From SZUA-521 sp041738285 (lineage in GTDB: Bacteria > Pseudomonadota > Gammaproteobacteria > Pseudomonadales > Azotimanducaceae): a DNA stretch of 5,769 bases. The number at the start of each line of letters is the position of its first letter. Positions within the stretch are counted from its first letter, which is position 1. Positions 1 through 5,769 of this stretch are shown one piece after another. The stretch lies in contig JBGSQB010000026.1 in NCBI GenBank assembly GCA_041738285.1, forward strand, positions 1-5,769. Reading direction: 5' to 3'. A program made the position numbers and the translations under genes. A model generated the notes under the pieces. That model was not told the DNA's origin, searched no databases, and saw only the letters and a list, made by a program, of their open reading frames with translations.

Positions 1-2627
1 TCGCTCGCAATGATGGCTTGCAACGCGGCAACCATGCCCCGCCGCTGCTTCACCGGATAGCGGTGCGGCCGTGTCAGGGGGGTGAGCAGCCGGGCCGCCA
101 GTTGTGGGTTGAGCGCATCAATCGTCACCACCCGATCGGCAAGGAATCGGTATCCGGCACCATCCTCGCGGTGAAACGCCACCGCGTTCTGCCCCGTAAA
201 CGCACCGTAGAGCGACCGAACGCGGTTAGGGTTCCTGCGATCGAATGTCGGGTGGCGCTCGAGTTCGACCACCCGGGCGAGCGCATCGCCTCGCGGGCTG
301 GTCGCCTGCAAACTGAACCACATATCGATGACCAGGCGTTGCGCCTGCCAGCGGTCATAGAACGATTCCACCTCGGCATCGCGCGCCGTGTCGTCGACCC
401 AGGTTGCGTCGAGCAGTTCGCGCAGGCTCGCCACGCGATCAGTGAGATTATCGGCACCGCGCAACTGACTCAGCAGCACCGTCGACATCTCCCCTGCCAA
501 GGACGGCTGCACGTCGACCGCGCCGCATAGGTACGAGAGCGCCACGTTTCGAACCCGTCGCATGGCAATGCCGAGTGAGTCCGGGTTGTACGTTCGGCCA
601 CTCATCAGCGCATAGATACGCCGCCATGCGTCGAGATGCGCGTGCCCGAGTACGGCGCGAACATCGCGACGTGCCTGATAGATTCCACTGACGTCGATGA
701 CGTCGGCGAGGTCGCTCAAATAAGCCTCAGTCGGACGCATCAACAGCTCTGCAGACAACGCAAGGCCAGCGGCGTCGGCTCGGTCGGCGAGTATGGCCGC
801 GAGCAGGGTGCCGTACACAGACGACAGCGTTTCTTCTGCGCCCCGACCCGAACGCGTGCCCTCTATGCGCGCGACCTGCAGCGAACGCATGGCGTCCCAC
901 CGCGACACGCCATCGCTGTCGTGACTGACGAGGAACGCTAGTTCCGCCGAGGGACGGTCGAACTCCAGTCGCACGGGAGCCGAAAATCCTCGCAGCATGC
1001 TCACGGCAGGTGCATCCGTCAGTCCCGATACGGTCATGCGCGCCCGTGGCTTGGTCAGGTGCATCAGCACCGTGCCATCGCCCCGGTATTCGAAGCGCTC
1101 ATCACAACTCACGGCGCTGCCCGCATCCAGGTACTCGCTGCCATCACGAGCGATCAGTCCAACTGCGATCGGAATATGAAACGGTGTCTTGTCGGGCTGT
1201 CCGGGTGTCGGCGCACACCGCTGCTCGAAGTCGAGTGTGACGGTGCCGGACGCGAACTGTCTGCGTACGGTGACCACCGGTGTGCCGGCCTGCGCGTACC
1301 ACCTTCGAAACTGCTTTAGATCCGCGCTGTTTGCGTCTTCCATCGCAGCCACGAAGTCGTCAGTCGTTACGGCCTTGCCGTCGTGGCGGTCGAAGTAGAG
1401 GTCGCTGCCGCGGCGGAACTTGTCCGCACCAAGGATCGTATGAATCATCCCCACCACCTCGGCACCCTTTTCGTACACCGTCGTGGTGTAGAAATTCGAG
1501 ATCTCGATGTACGAATCCGGGCGCACCGGGTGCGCCATCGGTCCACCGTCTTCGGGAAACTGCACGGTGCGCAGAAACTCGACCGCTTCGATCCTTTGCA
1601 CGGTCTTGGAGTGTACGTCGGCAGAAAACTGCGCGTCGCGAAACACGGTGAAGCCTTCCTTCAGGCTCAACTGAAACCAGTCGCGACACGTGACTCGATT
1701 GCCGGACCAGTTGTGGAAATACTCGTGAGCAACGACGCCTTCCACGCGCTGATAGCCGGCGTCGGTCGCCGTATCCGGCGTCGCCAGCACGCACGACGTG
1801 TTGAAAATGTTGAGGCCCTTGTTTTCCATCGCCCCCATGTTGAAGTCTTCCACGGCGACGATCATGAAAATGTCGAGATCGTACTCGCGGCCATAGACTT
1901 CTTCGTCCCAACGCATCGAGCGCTTGAGCGCGTCCATCGCGAACTCGCATTGGCCGATGTTGTGCGGCTCCGAGTAGATGCGTAGCGCGACTCGCCGACC
2001 CGAGCAGGTGATGAACTCATCACGCATCTCCGCCAGATCGCCAGCGACCAGGGCGAACAGGTAACTCGGCTTCGGGAACGGGTCCTGCCACGTCACTCGT
2101 CGGCGACCATTCGAGTCAGTCACGTCCGCCGTCAGGTTGCCGTTGGAGAGCATGACCGGATTGGTCGCGGCATCTGCGATGATCGTGGTCGTGTAACGCG
2201 CAAGCACATCGGGACGATCCGCGAAGTAGGTGATGCGGCGGAACCCTTCGGCCTCGCACTGCGTGCAGTACATGCCGCCAGAGCGGTACAAGCCCTCGAG
2301 CGCCGTATTCGATTCCGGATACACGCGCGTGACGATCGAAATCGTCGCCTGTTCGGGAACACCGAACACGGTCAGCGACTCCCGATCGCGCCGGTACTCG
2401 TTGCCACCGAGCGCACGACCGTCGATCGCGACCGACACGAGTTCCAGGTCGGCGCCATCGAGGACGAGGTTCTGCGCATCGCTGCGATCGCGAATCACAT
2501 TCAAGTCGGCCCTGACTTGCGTACTGCCGGGGCTGATGTCGAACTCGAGCGCTACGTCTGTGACGCGGTAGTCCGGCGGCTGGTATGCGTGGCGGTGAAT
2601 GACGCGGGGACCGGGATCGTTGGTCAT
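1..2627 (-). CDS. pepN: Aminopeptidase N (M1 family zinc metallopeptidase), C-terminus cut by window edge
   Basis: Cytosolic aminopeptidase that removes N-terminal residues from peptides in the last steps of protein turnover. The reading frame is open from the ATG at 2625-2627 to the left edge (875 full codons, no stop; every codon checked). Seen in the translation: substrate-binding Q123 and E125 in a CTQCEAEGFR motif, the GAMEN exopeptidase motif at 265-269, the zinc site HEYFH at 301-305 with third ligand E324 (NWSGNRVTCRDW lies between), and transition-state Tyr at 385 (VYEKG). All sit four residues later than in E. coli PepN (870 aa). The C-terminal helical domain continues to a segment (KQRRGMVAALQ) that aligns near the E. 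coli C-terminus, so about 15-18 residues are missing outside the window. The start is supported by an SD (GGAG) eight bases upstream and by a 1-nt overlap (TGATG) with the stop of the DUF2797 gene, indicating coupled translation. Family identity is near certain. Confidence 0.98.
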   Translation of the reverse strand, partial: MTNDPGPRVIHRHAYQPPDYRVTDVALEFDISPGSTQVRADLNVIRDRSDAQNLVLDGADLELVSVAIDGRALGGNEYRRDRESLTVFGVPEQATISIVTRVYPESNTALEGLYRSGGMYCTQCEAEGFRRITYFADRPDVLARYTTTIIADAATNPVMLSNGNLTADVTDSNGRRRVTWQDPFPKPSYLFALVAGDLAEMRDEFITCSGRRVALRIYSEPHNIGQCEFAMDALKRSMRWDEEVYGREYDLDIFMIVAVEDFNMGAMENKGLNIFNTSCVLATPDTATDAGYQRVEGVVAHEYFHNWSGNRVTCRDWFQLSLKEGFTVFRDAQFSADVHSKTVQRIEAVEFLRTVQFPEDGGPMAHPVRPDSYIEISNFYTTTVYEKGAEVVGMIHTILGADKFRRGSDLYFDRHDGKAVTTDDFVAAMEDANSADLKQFRRWYAQAGTPVVTVRRQFASGTVTLDFEQRCAPTPGQPDKTPFHIPIAVGLIARDGSEYLDAGSAVSCDERFEYRGDGTVLMHLTKPRARMTVSGLTDAPAVSMLRGFSAPVRLEFDRPSAELAFLVSHDSDGVSRWDAMRSLQVARIEGTRSGRGAEETLSSVYGTLLAAILADRADAAGLALSAELLMRPTEAYLSDLADVIDVSGIYQARRDVRAVLGHAHLDAWRRIYALMSGRTYNPDSLGIAMRRVRNVALSYLCGAVDVQPSLAGEMSTVLLSQLRGADNLTDRVASLRELLDATWVDDTARDAEVESFYDRWQAQRLVIDMWFSLQATSPRGDALARVVELERHPTFDRRNPNRVRSLYGAFTGQNAVAFHREDGAGYRFLADRVVTIDALNPQLAARLLTPLTRPHRYPVKQRRGMVAALQAIIAS

Positions 2628-3493
2628 CAGAAGAGCTCCATCTGATCGTTGAGAGGGTACGCCGGCAGTGGCTCGATGCGCGACAGCCGCACATGATACG
2701 AGCCATGCGCACGCACGTTGAACACGCCGCGATCGAACATGAGATAGGACCCAATCGCACCGATCAATCGACCCGCGACCCCCTCGCCTTCATCGAACTT
2801 GAGCTGTACGGGCGGCGAGTAGGCGGTGTGCGAGTGCGTGAGCTCGCACACGCTCGGATCATCGACCAGCGTCAATCCGAGGTCGAGGTCGCGCAGGGCG
2901 ACGTCAGTCTGCCTCCGAATCCCTCGCCATAGCTCGATCAAGTCGATTACAGCGGGCGGACCGCTGACGAGCGCGCGCCAATCTGTGCTCTCTCGAAGGT
3001 GGCGGGAAATGACCTTCTCGGCACAACCCGCGGCGTGCCGCGTCGGTGCCTGCATGATCACTGCCGCGGCGCTCGCACCCTGGTCGAGCCAGCGTCCCGG
3101 CACGTTGTCCGGGTGCGTGATACCGACTTTCGCACCACCGGAGTTGGCGAGATAGACCACGTGGGGACGCATACAGAACGACTCACCCCACTGCGGCTCC
3201 CGACACGTGCCTTTGGCATAGTGACAGCGGTCCGGACTCACGACGCACAGATCACAGCGCGCGAGCGTCGTGAAGCATCGATAGCAGTATCCGCCTCCAA
3301 AGCTGCGTGGCGTATGCGCCGCACAGTTCGAACAGCTGATCCCGCCGATGTGGTCGATGCGCAACCACTTGCCGACGATGGCGTCGATGCCAAGTTCCTT
3401 CGCACCGATGCTCAGTTGCGAACTCACCGTGCCGCTGGCGCTGGGCACGTGCGCAATGCCAGCGAGCACGCCCTCCGCAAGTACCTCAAGCAC
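2627..3493 (-). CDS. DUF2797 family protein, cysteine-rich, function unknown
   Basis: Uncharacterised conserved protein, about 288 aa, recognised by the DUF2797 signature. Numbering from the chosen GTG, the N-terminal part has paired cysteines C54/C57, C70/C73, C80/C83 and single C90, C97, C107 plus H91 and H111, a likely structural zinc module. Then follows HVVYLANS (111-118), KVGIT (122-126), RWLDQGA (134-140) and a helix with E159 (CAEKVISRHL). This order resembles the GIY...YIG...Arg...Glu layout of GIY-YIG nuclease folds; that is inference, not an established function. An upstream ATG at 3577 would give 316 aa, but its extra 28 residues lie wholly within the rhomboid gene and look non-conserved. 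The GTG at 3491-3493 makes the N-terminus (residues 1-10) match the family pattern as I recall it and overlaps the rhomboid stop by 8 nt. No strong SD precedes it, so the start is moderately certain. No membrane segments or signal peptide; probably cytosolic. The stop overlaps the pepN start. Confidence 0.88.
   Translation of the reverse strand: MLEVLAEGVLAGIAHVPSASGTVSSQLSIGAKELGIDAIVGKWLRIDHIGGISCSNCAAHTPRSFGGGYCYRCFTTLARCDLCVVSPDRCHYAKGTCREPQWGESFCMRPHVVYLANSGGAKVGITHPDNVPGRWLDQGASAAAVIMQAPTRHAAGCAEKVISRHLRESTDWRALVSGPPAVIDLIELWRGIRRQTDVALRDLDLGLTLVDDPSVCELTHSHTAYSPPVQLKFDEGEGVAGRLIGAIGSYLMFDRGVFNVRAHGSYHVRLSRIEPLPAYPLNDQMELF
2636..2639 (-). promoter_or_regulatory. Ribosome binding site of pepN
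   Basis: Minus-strand GGAG lies eight bases before the pepN ATG, inside the last codons of the upstream DUF2797 gene. It supports the ATG at 2627 as the true start. Together with the TGATG stop/start overlap it suggests that ribosomes finishing DUF2797 can reinitiate on pepN. Confidence 0.65.
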
Positions 3494-4352
3494 GCGTCTT
3501 CGCGAACGGAACGAGTGCGAGCAGGCACCCGACCACGAGTCCGCCCCAATGTGCGCCGTTGGCAATGTTGAGCCCAAACGATTCGGTGACGCCGGTCGAC
3601 ATCACCACCAGGAACAACATCACCATGACGATGAATCCCGGCCGCAGTTGCCACACGTCCTTTCCCGGCTCCATCCGCCCGCGCACGACGATGAGACCAA
3701 ACAGTCCGTAAACGACGCCGGACAGTCCGCCAAACAGCACTGATCCTCCGAGTGCGTACTGAGCAACATTGCTCACTCCAGCAATCACAATAGCGGCCCC
3801 GACGAACATTCCAGCACCCAACGTACGTTCGACTCGACGCCCGAACTCGACGAGCAACGCAACGTTGAAAGCAAGATGGGCGAAGGAGAAGTGCAGCAGC
3901 GCTGGCGTCACCAATCGCCAGATCTCACCCGCCATGAGGGTATCGCGCAGTGATGCGTTCACCAGTTCGCCATCCTGCAGAGTCATGGGAACGATGGTGA
4001 ACCACGGCAGCAACACTCCGAGTTCTCCGCGATCGAGCGGCCACGTGATCGGAAAGCAGATGAGCGTGAATGCCAGCAGCGCAAGCAGCGCTGGAAACTG
4101 AAGCATTGCCCACTTGGCCGGACGCGCGCGCGCGTCTTGAATCGGCGTCAGCTTGAATTCCCCCGCTCGCCAAGCCGCATAGATGGCGCGCACTTCCTCA
4201 GCCGCTTCCGCCGACGCCACTTCCAGGACCTGCTCACCGCGCTCTTCGAAGATCCGATGCGCGATACGTTGCTGCCACAGATAGCCGGACAGCGGCGCAA
4301 GGTTCTCCTCGCCCGCGAGCGTGAGCGCGCGAACCGGCGTGCCTGCCCGCAT
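3486..4352 (-). CDS. glpG: GlpG-type rhomboid intramembrane serine protease
   Basis: Inner-membrane protease that cleaves transmembrane segments of other membrane proteins within the bilayer. The 288-aa protein has a cytoplasmic N-terminal domain (about residues 5-67, similar to the GlpG N-domain), a basic linker (72-80), and six predicted membrane helices at roughly 83-104, 146-168, 181-203, 208-224, 239-252 and 264-283. Diagnostic residues are present: W145-R146 in loop 1, H154/H159/N163 in the HFSFAHLAFN motif (oxyanion side, matching E. coli H145/H150/N154), catalytic S211 in GGLSGVVYG, and catalytic H268 in NGAHWGGLVVG. The Ser-His dyad and accessory residues are intact, so it should be active. 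The length is close to E. coli GlpG (276 aa). The start ATG (4350-4352) has only a weak AGGG upstream. It is the first gene of the minus-strand set and overlaps the proposed DUF2797 GTG by 8 nt. Natural substrates cannot be inferred from the window. Confidence 0.95.
   Translation of the reverse strand: MRAGTPVRALTLAGEENLAPLSGYLWQQRIAHRIFEERGEQVLEVASAEAAEEVRAIYAAWRAGEFKLTPIQDARARPAKWAMLQFPALLALLAFTLICFPITWPLDRGELGVLLPWFTIVPMTLQDGELVNASLRDTLMAGEIWRLVTPALLHFSFAHLAFNVALLVEFGRRVERTLGAGMFVGAAIVIAGVSNVAQYALGGSVLFGGLSGVVYGLFGLIVVRGRMEPGKDVWQLRPGFIVMVMLFLVVMSTGVTESFGLNIANGAHWGGLVVGCLLALVPFAKTRA
4121..4136. repeat. 16-bp perfect palindrome with a (CG)6 core inside glpG
   Basis: GACGCGCGCGCGCGTC reads the same on both strands and contains twelve alternating C/G bases. 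It encodes the basic Asp-Ala-Arg-Ala-Arg linker between the cytoplasmic domain and the first membrane helix of the rhomboid. Alternating CG tracts can adopt Z-DNA and are prone to slippage; here it may simply be high-GC codon use for Ala-Arg. Confidence 0.6.
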
Positions 4353-4379
4353 GTTCGATGACCCTGGTGTAAACTCAAG

Positions 4380-4403
4380 CGCACCCTAGTTCTGGAAGGT
4401 GCG
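4380..4403. repeat. Inverted repeat overlapping the xdhC ribosome binding site
   Basis: CGCACC (4380-4385) is perfectly complementary to GGTGCG (4398-4403), with a 12-base loop between them. In the xdhC transcript the right arm covers the end of the Shine-Dalgarno sequence, so a hairpin could limit initiation; as DNA it could be an operator. A 6-bp stem can also arise by chance in GC-rich DNA. Confidence 0.35.
4394..4399 (+). promoter_or_regulatory. Ribosome binding site of xdhC
   Basis: GGAAGG lies seven bases before the ATG at 4407, at good spacing, and supports that start. It partly overlaps the right arm of the inverted repeat at 4380-4403. Confidence 0.65.
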
Positions 4404-4406
4404 ACG

Positions 4407-5405
4407 ATGCAAGCCGTCGATCAGGAAGTCATCACCCAGGCACGCGCCTGGCTCGCGGCCGGTATCCCCTGCTGGCTGGCGACGGTCGTCGCCACCTATG
4501 GCTCGTCGCCACGCCCGATCGGTTCCTTGTTCACCTGCAACGCGAGCGGCCAGTCCGCCGGATCGTTGTCAGGCGGCTGTGTGGAGGACGATCTCGTCGA
4601 CAAGCTCGCTACTGGAACGGTCGCGAAAACGCGTTGCGAGTTCTACCGCTACGGCATTACGGCCGAGGAGACCGAACGCCTGGGGCTGCCCTGCGGCGGG
4701 TATCTCGACGTCGTGGTGGAGCCGCTCGAGAGCAACCGGCATCGCGACGAATTCGAGCGCATCGCTCAGCGTCTCGATGCACGCCTCGGCGTCGAGCGCA
4801 GCGTAGACCTCGCAACCGGCGCATCGAGCATCAGCGATGCCGGTCGGGCCATCGCGACCGAATACAACGCCGACGCTGGCAGGCTGACTCAGTACTTCGG
4901 TCCACGCTACCAACTTTTCATAATCGGCGCCGGTATGGTGTCTCGGTACCTTGCCGACATGGCTCGAATGCTCGACTACTCGGTGACACTGTGCGATCCG
5001 CGAGAAAACCTGCTCGCGCAGTTCGCAGGTGTCGACGTAGAAACTGTCTGCGAAATGCCCGACGATGCGGTAAAGGCGCGCGCCGATGCCGGCACCGCGG
5101 TTGTTGCCCTGACACACGATCCGCGAATCGACGACATGGGCCTCATGGAGGCTCTCAAGACACGGGCGTTCTACGTCGGCGCGATGGGATCGGCCAAGAC
5201 ATCAGCGAGCCGGCGCGAGCGTCTGACTGCGCTCGACATCACCGCTGCGCAACTCGACCGGCTACATGCCCCGATCGGATTGCCGATCGGCAGTAAGACA
5301 CCTCCTGAGATCGCGGTGGCCATACTCGCGGAGATCACGGCCGTGAGAAAACACAGGGAACAGGAAGCACGCGCGCACCTCGATCGCATCCACGCTGCGG
5401 CTTGA
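4407..5405 (+). CDS. xdhC: XdhC/CoxI family molybdenum hydroxylase maturation factor
   Basis: 332-aa cytosolic accessory protein. Characterised XdhC proteins bind the molybdenum cofactor, promote its sulfuration and hand it to xanthine dehydrogenase-type enzymes without being a subunit of them. Two domains are visible. The N-terminal XdhC/CoxI domain has GSSPRPIG (32-39), SGGCVEDD (55-62, with conserved C58) and GLPCGGYLD (93-101, with C96). The C-terminal Rossmann-like domain has the nucleotide-binding loop FIIGAGMVSRYLA (171-183), an acidic end of the second strand at D197 (CDPR), THDPRID (236-242), GAMGS (258-262) followed by SRRERL, and PIGLPIGSKTPPEIA (289-303). Length and motif order are those of full two-domain members. 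It is followed after two bases by a mocA-like gene, the expected partner that makes the cytosine dinucleotide form of the cofactor. The target enzyme is not in the window, so xdhC (rather than coxI or paoD-like) is a family label. Confidence 0.93.
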   Translation: MQAVDQEVITQARAWLAAGIPCWLATVVATYGSSPRPIGSLFTCNASGQSAGSLSGGCVEDDLVDKLATGTVAKTRCEFYRYGITAEETERLGLPCGGYLDVVVEPLESNRHRDEFERIAQRLDARLGVERSVDLATGASSISDAGRAIATEYNADAGRLTQYFGPRYQLFIIGAGMVSRYLADMARMLDYSVTLCDPRENLLAQFAGVDVETVCEMPDDAVKARADAGTAVVALTHDPRIDDMGLMEALKTRAFYVGAMGSAKTSASRRERLTALDITAAQLDRLHAPIGLPIGSKTPPEIAVAILAEITAVRKHREQEARAHLDRIHAAA

Positions 5406-5407
5406 GC

Positions 5408-5769
5408 ATGGCGGCCGGCGCCCTGATACTTGCCGCGGGATTCTCACGCAGATTTGGCAGCGACAAACGGCTGCATACCCTGCCAGAGGGCGTGCCGATG
5501 ATCAGCGCGACGCTTGCGCGGTATCAAGACGCCTTCGCCAACGTTGCGGTGGTGGTGCGCGACTCGGACAGCGCCATCGTCAAGCAACTCTCACGCGGGC
5601 GATCACGCCGGCAACCGATCATCATTCCCACCGCGCGGGCCGACCAAGGCATGTCAGCCAGCCTCGGCGATGGCGTACGCGCCATCGCTGACTGGGACTA
5701 CGCATTCATTGCTCTCGCCGACATGCCCTATGTGCGCGCGGAGACGCTGCGCGCGCTCGACGCTCGCAT
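5408..5769 (+). CDS. mocA: MocA-like molybdenum cofactor cytidylyltransferase, C-terminus cut by window edge
   Basis: Nucleotidyltransferase of the NTP_transf_3 group. MocA transfers CMP from CTP to Mo-molybdopterin, giving the cytosine dinucleotide cofactor used by many bacterial molybdenum hydroxylases. The first 120 codons are present. Seen: nucleotide-binding LAAGFSRRFGSDKR (8-21), the substrate-side GMSASLGDGV (81-90) and metal-binding LADMPYV (103-109, D105). The LAAG form, with alanine where GTP-using MobA has LAGG, favours CTP use. Typical members are about 190-200 aa, so roughly 60 percent is visible. The ATG is two bases after the xdhC stop. No clear SD is present, which suggests translational coupling. 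The xdhC neighbour strongly supports a cofactor role. Related sugar nucleotidyltransferases share the fold and are the main alternative. Confidence 0.88.
   Translation, partial: MAAGALILAAGFSRRFGSDKRLHTLPEGVPMISATLARYQDAFANVAVVVRDSDSAIVKQLSRGRSRRQPIIIPTARADQGMSASLGDGVRAIADWDYAFIALADMPYVRAETLRALDAR

Larger units (their letters stand above)
4353..4406. promoter_or_regulatory. Divergent intergenic region between glpG and xdhC
   Basis: These 54 bases separate the two divergent start codons and are the only non-coding stretch longer than two bases in the window, so promoters for both operons must lie here or reach into the coding sequence on either side. A possible weak plus-strand -10 is TAAACT at 4370-4375 (four of six consensus matches), but no acceptable -35 is seen at the right spacing. 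No convincing sigma-70 pair was found for the minus strand. The exact promoters are therefore unassigned. Confidence 0.45.

Noticed and set aside
18..530. 170-aa plus-strand open frame opposite pepN
   Set aside because: It is antisense to the conserved C-terminal domain of PepN; the frame is open because of GC-rich codon bias and the product resembles no family I know.
1383..1985. 200-aa plus-strand open frame opposite the PepN catalytic domain
   Set aside because: It lies exactly antisense to the GAMEN and zinc-site region, which is unquestionably coding on the minus strand.
2116..2760. 214-aa minus-strand open frame spanning the DUF2797/pepN junction
   Set aside because: It is out of frame with both genes, has Arg-rich low-complexity composition, and both genes it overlaps have clear family motifs in their own frames.
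2999..3571. 190-aa plus-strand open frame opposite DUF2797
   Set aside because: Antisense shadow of the cysteine-rich conserved region; no recognisable motif.
4353..4406. A bidirectional terminator or a small RNA in the intergenic gap
   Set aside because: The genes diverge, so no terminator is expected; the inverted repeat lacks a T-tract and the gap is too short for a convincing RNA gene.
4569..5296. Open frames overlapping xdhC (182 aa minus at 4569-5117; 220 aa plus at 4634-5296)
   Set aside because: The xdhC frame carries all family motifs throughout; the alternatives are shadows and the plus one is Arg-rich.
1..5769. Mobile element, CRISPR array, defence system or horizontally acquired island
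   Set aside because: No transposase, integrase, repeat-spacer pattern, tRNA or visible shift in base composition; gene content is housekeeping in nature.

Overview
The window is high-GC, densely coding DNA with gene content and order typical of a gammaproteobacterium. The aminopeptidase is of the E. coli PepN type, and the rhomboid has the E. coli GlpG architecture. I recall a similar rhomboid / DUF2797 / pepN neighbourhood in Pseudomonas, but could not check it here. A group outside the enterics is likely from the GC-rich codon use, but genus cannot be read from the sequence.

Layout: positions 1-4352 hold three tightly packed minus-strand genes, transcribed in the order glpG-like rhomboid protease (3486-4352), cysteine-rich DUF2797 protein (2627-3493) and aminopeptidase N (1-2627, last residues outside the window). 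Neighbouring genes overlap by 8 nt and 1 nt, so this is almost certainly one operon with translational coupling. A 54-bp divergent intergenic region (4353-4406) separates it from a plus-strand pair: an XdhC-family molybdenum-hydroxylase maturation factor (4407-5405) and, two bases later, a MocA-like molybdenum cofactor cytidylyltransferase (5408 to the window end, truncated).

Functionally there are two unrelated themes. The left operon combines intramembrane proteolysis, an uncharacterised probable zinc protein and cytosolic peptide degradation. The right operon serves the cofactor of a molybdenum hydroxylase (xanthine/aldehyde/CO dehydrogenase-like), whose structural genes are not in the window. 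No RNA gene, mobile element, CRISPR array or convincing terminator was seen. Every stretch over 300 bases is covered by a gene. I found no clearly new system; the most open question is the role of the DUF2797 protein between two proteolytic enzymes.
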